64,000 nucleotides of DNA from the NCBI GenBank assembly GCA_018398815.1, contig CM031601.1, positions 37,105,433 through 37,169,432 on the forward strand. The letters are read 5' to 3'. How positions within the stretch are numbered: position 1 is the first letter of the stretch; each line of letters opens with the position of its first letter. The notes under the pieces were generated by a model. That model was not told where the DNA came from. It saw only the letters and a program-made list of their open reading frames with translations, and ran no database searches. Below are positions 55,985-64,000 of this stretch, piece by piece. This stretch comes from Conus ventricosus (taxonomy: Eukaryota; Mollusca; Gastropoda; Neogastropoda; Conidae). The translations under genes were made by a program, and so were the position numbers.

Positions 55985-58900
55985 AATCAGATAAAAAATG
56001 TTAATTTCTCTCAAAAATCCAAGGATCACGTCAGCGGGACATCCCTGAACAGGAACTTCATGGACTCCGCTGTAAAATGTTTGTGTCTCACATCGTGCAA
56101 GTCCCAACACTCTAAAAGAACATGTTTCATTGTGAGTGGTGCATGACATGGAATGCACCACGGAGCTTCTACACTCTTTAAAAGGCAAGAATGGGTAAAA
56201 TACGAATGGCCGGTGTGCAGCCGCACAGAACCGTTCCTCTTTACGACCACCCGACGTAGATGGAGGAAGTCTTTAAGGTTTGGACGGACTGAAAGAGTTT
56301 GTTATTCGTCTTGTGTTCCAATCCTCCTGCCAGAGGTCTCTCACATAATCGTTAATTTTGGGTTTCAAAATCTAGCAGGGATATAAAGTTGGACAGTTTC
56401 TCCCTTGGGGCGTTCTTGGCTAAACGATCAACCATTTCGTTCCCCCCCGCCGAGCCACATGGCCGGGAACCCAAGCAAGAGTAATTTTTTAAAACCGTCC
56501 GCCTTCAACTTGCTAAAAAGTTCAAAAAAAAGTAAAAGTTCTGGATGCTGAAGGTTGCGGCCAGCTATGGCCTCCAAAGCTGACAAGCAAAATCCGACAG
56601 AACCAGAAAGTCCCTCCTCGAAGAATGGGAGATTATCTTCAAAGCCAGTACAAGAGCAGTAAGTTCAGCAGAATAGACAGAACATCTGAATGTATAATGT
56701 TCCAACAAAATCTGAGAAGGAGCCCCAGGCATAGCGCACAGGCCACTCCACCTCAGACCTGGAACCGCAGTGAAAACGTTTTGATAGGATGGGAATTGGA
56801 AAAAGAGCTCCATCCAAGCCTTGTACGCCAGAGACGGGTAGCCCTCCTTACGGAAAGCTGCGAGATCAAAACGAATCTCTGGTGTGAAAAAGGTCCATGG
56901 AGGTTGATCCGAAACATGGAAAAATCGAAACAATTTCCCAGGTCTTACCTCATTCCGCACGTGAGCTGCATACGAAGACCAAAGGGCGGAATACATTCGG
57001 GTTTGTTTCAAACTTACTTTGGAAGGGAGGGTCCAAAAACACAGTCATGGGCAGGATTCTGCGGTTCTGAGAACAGTCGTTAGTAATAATTCAAAGACAG
57101 TTTCACCCTGCGGTTGGACAACGAAGGTTCACCTGCCTCTGCGTACAGGCTGTACACAGGGGGGTGCGGAACGCTCAAAGACAGAGACGAAGCCCTTGAT
57201 GGGGGATAGGGTCCAAGAGTTTGAGGTAAGATGATCTTGCGGGGGCCGTACACAGCACAACCGAGTCCAGTTTGGAACGGACCAGGGCTCTGTAAGGTGC
57301 ACAAAGTTTTTCTTATCAGCCCCCCACGGGTGTGCTACGACCCGCAAAAAATTCAGTGCCTTTTGGCAAGCCAGTTTTGAGGTTTTTAATATGGCTGAAA
57401 AGTTAATTTTGGTCAAAAATGACTCCCAGAAATTTGGCCTCTTTAACAGCTGGAATGGAGATTTCCCTACTTGAAGTTCCGGATCTGGAAAAACTGACGG
57501 AAATTATGGAAGTGAATACACTGGGTTTTTGTAGCAAAAAGGTGAAACCGTTTTCATCCGCCCACCGATGGATTTTATCTACGCAAAGCGGAGCCTGCGC
57601 TGGACACTCAGGTACAGGCTTCCAGTTGCGTAGACCAGCAAAATCATCCACAAACAATGGCATTCTGAACCCTGCTGAACTGATTGAACAATGTTGTTGA
57701 TTTTAAATACTAAAGAGGGCAGGAGATAGTATGCTCCCCTGTGGAACCCCCAAACTCCTGCTCGTGGACATCAGAGAGAGGGGTGCCAACCCGGGACCTG
57801 AAAACGTCGTTCGGGCCAAAAAATTTTGAATAAAAAGGGGAAGATGACCTCGAAAACCCAGATCGGGAGATCTGAAGTTCCCCGACTTCCAGGGTATCGT
57901 AGGCCTTCTCCAAGTCAAAGAAAATTGCCACTGCTGCTGTCTGTTTAAAAAAGCTTCCTAAGTGAATTCCAGACAAAACCCAAAGGTCAACTGTACTACA
58001 TGTTTGCGGAAACCACACTGTTCTTTCGCCAAAAGGCCATCGGTTTCGAGTTTCCACATAGCCTAGCATTGACCATTTTTTCCATCAATTTACAGACAAA
58101 AGCTGGTCAAAGCTATGGACGGTAGTTAGAGGGATTAGAAAGATCTTTTCCAGGTTGGGGATGGGAATAATGAGGGCTGTCCGCCAAGAGGTGGAAAGCA
58201 ACCTGTAGTCCACACGTATTGTATACCTGTAACAGGTTTGTTAAACCTTCTTGCGGAAGATGTTTCAATAGTTGATAATGTATGTAAACAATACCTGGAG
58301 GGGAAATCGCTGCAAAAAGTAAGGCAGATTTCAGCTCGTTTAACGTGAAAGGAAGATTGTAGTCTTCCATGTTGCGGATGAAAAGTTGCGGGGTGATTTT
58401 TCTTTAGGGCTTTGTTTTTGAAAAAAAGTGGCTGATTTATTAGAAGAGGAGAAATTCTTTTCAAGGGTTGAAGCAAGCAATTAGCAACTGCTTTTTTGTC
58501 TGTTATTAAAGAATCCGAAAACTGAGATGGTTCACAGGGGGACAGTTTCTTCCCTTGATTTTCTTAATGATGTTCCACATTTTTTTCTTGAAGTTTTTGA
58601 TGTCACCGGGAGCAGAAGCTTTTTCCGGGACCGACTTTACCGATTTAAAAGTGTGTCTTGATTTAGCACGAGTTTCTGATGGGCTCGAGCGTTGGGACCC
58701 AAAGGGTCGGGGTATAACCTGACGCTGAGCCCGTTTTCTAACTTTGGAAATTTTGTTGGCATTCTAAAATCGAACCAGGGTGTTTTTGGCATTTGAATTT
58801 TTTCCCGGAAGACACGGGAATACAGCTTTACACATTTGATCATAGGTTAGTCATTGAAATCAGCGGGGTCCGGACTCGAAAAAATCAGTGTTCTGGAATT

Positions 58901-59635
58901 CCTTAAAATAGTGGCAGCAAATAGATCCCAGTTTGCTTTCTTAAATTGAATGTTGAGAGACAGAGGGGGTTTTTCAGTTAATATGGGCTGTAAAAGAACG
59001 GGGAAATGGTCACTTCCGTGCAGATCGTCATGGACAACCACCCCATAGTCCGGGCCCCACGAGGGTCACAAACCGACAAATCTAAACAACGAAAGTGAAC
59101 CTTTTGGAAGAGTGGAGGTAAGTTGCAGATCCGTCGTTCAGACAACACAAATCTAAATCCAAAGGAAAATCCTCAATTAGCAGACCTCTGGTTTACAACT
59201 GACACTACCCAAGAGGATTGGGGACCGTTAAAGTCACCCAACAGCAAAAAAGGTCGAGGAAGTTCTCTTATCAGACTGACAAGTCCTGACGACAAACCGG
59301 ACAGAAGGGGGAAGATAAAGGGAACAGATTGTCACAGTCTTGTGGTGTGACTCTTGCACTACAGCCTGAAGGGAGGTAGACAAAGGACAGGCTATATAAC
59401 AAAGTTTTGTGTAGGAAAAGGGGCAACACCGCCCGACAGTCCCAACGTGGATGGTTGTGCAGGGTTTGAAAGAATATTAAAGCCCAGAAAGAGTAAAGGT
59501 CTTCTGGGTTTTTAATTTGGGTTTCCTGAAGAGCCACAAAGGGAAAGGGTTTTAAAGACTGACACAGAAGCTGCAGCTCCTCAAAGTTGGAATTTAGTCC
59601 ACGGATATTTCCCCCTGGAATATTGTACTATCCAT
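55985..59635 (-). pseudogene. LINE ORF2: AP endonuclease, reverse transcriptase, RNase H
   Basis: The likely start is ATG at 59635, about 27 bp after the ORF1 stop. Domains in order: endonuclease with VALQETQIKN-type motif (59540) and GSDHFPV (about 59015); linker MPKTPWFD (58.8 kb); RT with APGxxxIHYQLLKHLP (58.3 kb), FFDLEKAYDT (57.9 kb), PQGSILSPALF (57.7 kb) and FVDDF (57.64 kb); RNase H with AELTALVLALK (56.66 kb); and a Cys/His tail CHAPLTMKHVLLECWDLHDV. An intact ORF2 would be about 1200 residues. At least ten frame changes break it. Confidence 0.88.
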
Positions 59636-59662
59636 AGGGGCAGAGGGCGAAAAGGAGAGAGA

Positions 59663-60987
59663 TCAGGTCATCTCCTCATCTGCATCTGCAGCCAATGGAG
59701 TGAACTTATTATTTAGTTTCACGGACTGTGTTGGTCTTTGGGCCTGCTGGCAGACTTTCCCGCAGTGACAAAGGCCTGGGGTTTGGAGTGGTGGAGGTCT
59801 GGATTTGGGGGATGGTGGAGGTTTTTTTTCCCCAACTCCACCATCTCCACACTGGGTTGAACTCCCTTGCCCGCACGGGCATGGATGCAGAGGAGTTCGA
59901 GCGGACTGCTGGCTTTTAAACTGCCCAGCAGCAGATGTATGTAGACTGCTGGGCAGTCTGAGGGGTGGCGGATTTTTTGCCTCCACCAGGGGGAGTCACT
60001 TTGGTTTTGGAAGGTGGTGGACCTGCTACCTCCAGAACTGACAGATCTTACTTGCAATGTTTCGAAAACAATGAATTTATCAGTCTGGCACAGACTGACC
60101 GAGTAAAACTGTGGGAACCTTCTTTACAGCCGAAGCGTAGGAAGAAGCTGTCGGCGTCGACTGCCCACAACCTGTTCCGGGGTTCAAAAAAGAGACTTTT
60201 TTCCGTTTGACTCGTTGTATAGCTGATTCTTGAATCCAAGAAGGGCAATTTCGGAAGAGGAGGGATGTCGCCACCGCAGTTAGCACAATGTGCCGGATCA
60301 TGACACGGCCCATCATGGGTGCCTTGCAGCAAATGCCACACAAACCTCCTGCCCAGAACAGCGTTTCCCCGAAAATGGCCAAACTTCTGGCACCTGAAGC
60401 ACCTCAACGGGGACGGAACATATAACTGAACCCGGGCATTCAGGTAGCCGACTTTGATGACGGAGGCAGCACAGGGTTGCAGAAAGTCAGAAAGAGGGTG
60501 TTTTGGGGCCACCCTTTCTGCACCCTTCTTTACTGTCACCCGCGCCACCTCCGTCACACCCTGGGACGCCAGCTCCGATTTAATTTCTGCCTCCGAGACA
60601 CCAGATAAATCCCTGCAGCGAATCAACGCCTTTTGATGAATTAATTGTTTGGGGGGAGTTACTCTGATCTCCCTGTCCACTAATTTTGTTGCCTTCACAG
60701 CTGGTCAGATTGTTCGTGATTTACACTCAATAAGGAACGAGCCAATTTCCCTAACCTCTTTATGGACCGAGGGTCACCTCCAAACCTTGAAAGCCCTTTT
60801 GTATGGCCCAAAAGGGCTCAGAGCTGAAAGGGGTCGTTCCTGCTCCGTCCCCTCCATCACGAGCCAGGAAGCCCAAAAACCTGTCTTCTGTCTCACTTCT
60901 GTATCAGAATCACTATCTGTTTACCACCCCTGAAATAGGGATGCTGACTTCCTCTCCTTTTGGGGGAATGTTTTTGGAAAAAGCCAT
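59663..60987 (-). pseudogene. LINE ORF1 (Gag-like, CCHC zinc knuckle)
   Basis: A possible start is ATG 60987 (MAFSKNIPPKGEEV). A long intact part from 60698 to 60048 contains REIRVTPPKQLIHQKALIRC, then LRCFRCQKFGHFRGN at about 60400-60360, a CxxCxxxxH knuckle whose last Cys is replaced, followed by CHDPAHCANCGGD, a second knuckle lacking its His. The C-terminus (59986-59663) is Pro-rich. It would bind element RNA in the ribonucleoprotein (family knowledge). One shift near 60050 and one near 60720 break it. Confidence 0.8.
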
Positions 60988-61736
60988 ATTTAGTGTATAT
61001 GATTCATCCTCCCTTACCCACCCACCTTGGAGTCCAACTAAGGGGCCAGGCCAAGAAAAACCAAAGTCTTGACCCCTTCCAGGCTTCGGGAGAGACATAC
61101 GACAAACAGAAGCAACTAACCCCATCCCCCCTGATCATGCCAACTCCCGGGGACAGAGAGCTGAGCCACTGCAGGGTTCACATGGCCAGCAGGAACGCTT
61201 GTCTTGACCCAGCCCCAAAAAGGGAGCCGATTAGTACACCCGTGCCAAAGTGTACTCCCTGTCTAGGAAGGTCCGAGCCAAAGTGAATGTTTTAGAGCAC
61301 AGGCCTCCTCAAGCACTGGGCCCCCTCAATCACCAGACCCCCATTCCCCTCCGACACAGGTCCGCACCGCACGGCAAACACGGCGGATCTTAAGGAACCA
61401 CAGAGAGAAAAGGAGTGTGAAAAAAGAAACATGAAGGGGAAGAAAGAAAGAAAAGGGCCAAAAAAGGGAGGCAGAAAACAAGAAAAAGGGGAAAGGCGGG
61501 TTACTCTATCAGATCCTCACCCTTAGCCTATCTGACATGGGGAAACCCTACCAGGGCATCAACCTCCTTACCACGTTTTGCTTAGGCCCCAAAAAGCATC
61601 TGCACCTCTCAGGCCCCAGAAGCAGTTTTAAAAAACCCGCCTATCTTCGAGAAAGATGCCCCCCGCCAGCAAAGCCTAAGGGATCACGGGACCACGCAAG
61701 CCCCCGACCACGACAAGGTCGCAACCCCCCGGAGGG

Positions 61737-62388
61737 GACTGCGGGGGTGATGACTCATCGAATAGTCGCCGAAAGTGACTGCTCCTGACCCCGGATGCAC
61801 CGCAAGGCCGCCTTGAGCGCCGGGGAGAGACGGACTGTGACAACACAGCATCTCTCACGGCCAGCAGGCAGTTGTAGTGACTCCGGCTGCGCTGTCCGCC
61901 GCAGCCGAAAGGTATGCCCGTCTTTGTTTAATAAGAAAGCGCATCAGGGGTCCCCCAAAACAAGCAAGAGTCTGTCTCGAGGTATTACCTCAGAGTCATA
62001 TGAGTCTGAGGACACAGAGACAGTGCCGTCCCCTGTGACCAGAACTCCTCCTTTCGCTGCAGGAGCATGGGCGGATGACATTTCCCCCAGAGGTGTGAAG
62101 GGTACCCGCCTAGCAATCCCGTCCCCCTCCATCAGGTTCTTGATAGAAACGGTGGTGGAGGTTAGGGGAGGGGGGGGGGGCAGGGTTGGGGAAAACCAGC
62201 AGTCACGGGGGAAATGGCAATTCCCTGGTTTACGGTTGGCGGAGAAGGGGGAGAAGACGTGGAGGACAAGCCGTGGGTCCTTGAGGAAGGATCCACTGGG
62301 AACCCCCATTAGGCGCAGAGATGAAATCAAACCCCGGAGGGGGAACAGCCTGTTCATCCCTGGAAAAGGTTGCCGATCGGACCCACAA
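61737..62388 (-). pseudogene. DIRS gag-region fragment (right part of the split element)
   Basis: It is homologous to about 23830-24350 of the DIRS at 21-26.5 kb (GAATAGTCGCCGAA, GCTGTCCGCCGCAGCCGAA and GAGACAGTGCCGTCC-type phrases). It continues the fragment at 55006-55770 across the LINE insertion. At 62388 it is cut again by another LINE. Confidence 0.75.
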
Positions 62389-63120
62389 GATAAGATAAGA
62401 TAAGATAATGTTGCTTATAGCCCAGCCGACCGCAAAGGGCCACATCAGGGCTGTCACCACGTTAAAATCAACTCACCAGTCATTTAAAAAAAAAAAAAAA
62501 AAAAACACCACCTTTCACACATCTCTTTAAATGACATCGTCTAGAAACGCACCAGAAACTTCGTTAAAAATCTTTCTTCCGTAAAATCTTAAATCAGATG
62601 AAAAATGTTAATCTCTCTCAAAACCTCGAGGATCACGTCAGGCATCTTCATGGACTCCGCTGTAAAATGTTTGTGTCTCACATCGTGCAAGTCCCAACAC
62701 TCTAAAAGAACATGCTTCATTGTGAGTGGCGCATGACATGGAATGCACCACGGAGCTTCTTCACTCTTTAAAAGGTAGAATGGGTAAAATACGAATGGCC
62801 GGTGTGCAGCCGGCACAGAACCGTTTCCTCTTTAACGACCACCTGACGTAGATGGGAGGAAGTCCTTAAGGTTTGGACGGATCTGAAAGAGTTTTTTACT
62901 CGTCTGGGTGTTCCAATCCTCCTGCCAGAGGTCTCTCACATAATCGTTAAATTTGGGTTTCACATCTGAGCAGGGGATATAAATGTTGGACAGTTTTCTC
63001 GCTTGTGGCGTTCTTGGCTAAACGATCAACCATTTCGTTCCCGTCGATGCCAACATGACCAGGAACCCAAGCAAGAGTAATGTTGTAACCGTCCGCTTTC
63101 AACTTGCTAAAAAGTTCAAA
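62389..63120 (-). mobile_element. LINE copy (3' part), split by the next copy
   Basis: The tail (GATAA)n starts at 62389. The 3'UTR and RNase H/C-terminal tail follow until AAAAAGTTCAAA at 63120, where the tail of another copy begins directly. The rest of this copy probably resumes beyond the window. Confidence 0.85.
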
Positions 63121-63214
63121 GATAAGATAAGATAAGATAATGTTGCTTATAGCCCAGCCGACCGCAAAGGGCCATGTCAGGGCTGTCACCACGTTAAAAT
63201 CAACTCACCAGTCA

Positions 63215-63248
<34 letters not shown>

Positions 63249-64000
63249 ACTTTCATACATCTCATTAAATGACAAACGTCTACAAACGCACCAGAAACTT
63301 TGTTAAAAATCTTTCTTCCGTAAAAACTTAAATCAGATGAAAAATGTTAATCTCTCTCAAAAACTCAAGGATCACATCAGGCGGACATCCCTGAACAGGA
63401 TCTTCATGGACTTTCCCCTGTAAAATGTTTGTGTCTCACATCGTGCAAGTCCCAACACTCTAAAAGAACATGTTTCATTGTGAGTGGCGCATGACATGGA
63501 ATGCACCACGGGGCTTCTTCACTCTTTAAAAGGTAAGCATGGGTAAAATACGAATGGCCGGTGTGCAGCCGCACAGAACCGTTTCCCCTTTACGACCTCC
63601 CAACGTGGATGGGGGGAAGTCCTTAAGGTTTGGACGGATCTGAAAGAGTTTGTTACTCGTCTGTGTGTTCCAATCCTCCTGCCAGAGGTCTCTCACATAA
63701 TCGTTAATTTTGGGTTTCACATCTGAACAGGGGATATAAATGTTGGACAGTTTCTCTCTTGTGGCGTTCTTGGCTAAACGATCAACCATTTCGTTCCCCG
63801 CCGATGCCAACATGACCAGGAACCCAAGCAAGAGTAATGTTTGTAACCGTCCGCTTTCAACTTGCTAAAAAGTTCAAAGAAATGCAAAAGTTCTGGATGC
63901 TGAAGGTGCGCCGCTATGTTCCAAGCACAGCGAATCCCAAGACAGAAGTCCCCTTATGGTTTCCAACCGCCAAGCATAAGTTCAGCAGAATAGCAGAAGC
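63121..64000 (-). mobile_element. LINE copy (3' part), running off the window
   Basis: The tail starts at 63121, with the poly-T-type spacer (plus-strand A run) at 63218-63246. The minus strand reads NEMVDRLAKNATREKLSNIY and IPCSDVKPKINDYVRDLW of the RNase H region. The final ~100 bp are more corrupted. Confidence 0.88.

Larger units (their letters stand above)
55771..61736 (-). mobile_element. Full-length I-group LINE, 5966 bp, with exact target duplication
   Basis: The exact 10-bp repeat GACTGCGGGG flanks the element at 55761-55770 and 61737-61746, inside a DIRS element. On the minus strand: 5'UTR (61736-60988), ORF1, ORF2, a short 3'UTR and a (TTATC)n tail. It is the reference copy for the family in this window. 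Many indels and stops make it inactive as read; some may be consensus errors, since homopolymers are often affected. Confidence 0.93.

Noticed and set aside
61000..62403. Plus-strand frames in 61-62.4 kb
   Set aside because: They are antisense to the LINE 5'UTR and the DIRS gag region; there is no independent support.

Overview
The window is animal nuclear DNA: introns of a large conserved gene, packed with retrotransposons, DNA transposons, minisatellites and microsatellites. There is no bacterial-type gene organisation. The transposon mix (RNase H-bearing LINEs, DIRS elements, CR1/L2-like LINEs, hAT, piggyBac, tRNA-type SINEs) and the abundant (CA)n/(GA)n tracts suggest a lophotrochozoan, most likely a mollusc; that assignment is inference.

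Host gene. Seven exons on the minus strand (53010-52874, 50812-50603, 42576-42429, 26792-26617, 20212-20020, 18821-18642, 4448-4257) join in compatible phase. They encode part of a HERC2-type giant E3 ubiquitin ligase, centred on the Mib/Herc2 domain split across the exons at 26.7 and 20.1 kb. The gene continues past both window edges. All other sequence from 4.4 to 53 kb is intronic.

Mobile elements. One LINE family (I-group: ORF1 with a CCHC knuckle, ORF2 = AP endonuclease + RT + RNase H, 3' tail of TTATC repeats) is present as about ten copies or fragments: 4744-4834, 5436-11625, 13256-13313, 15060-15615 (+), 34006-35930, 43046-47790, 48433-48980, 55771-61736 (full length, exact 10-bp target duplication), 62389-63120 and 63121-64000+. 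A structurally complete DIRS element (inverted termini plus internal complementary region) fills 21001-26549; a second DIRS copy at 55-62.4 kb was split by LINE insertions. A different DIRS-like element (about 42.63-49.47 kb) holds two LINEs, which themselves hold a long SINE, a hAT element and a 134-bp insert. There is a second hAT at 50935-52518, a piggyBac remnant near 13 kb, and several CR1/L2-like LINE fragments.

Tandem repeats. Minisatellites lie close to several HERC2 exons. In two introns the real 3' splice site looks like one unit of the tandem array beside it.

Data quality. About 4905-12425 is a badly distorted stretch (homopolymer smearing) covering one whole LINE copy. Coding statements there are unreliable, and the two frame breaks in the nearby 4.3-kb HERC2 exon may be sequence errors.
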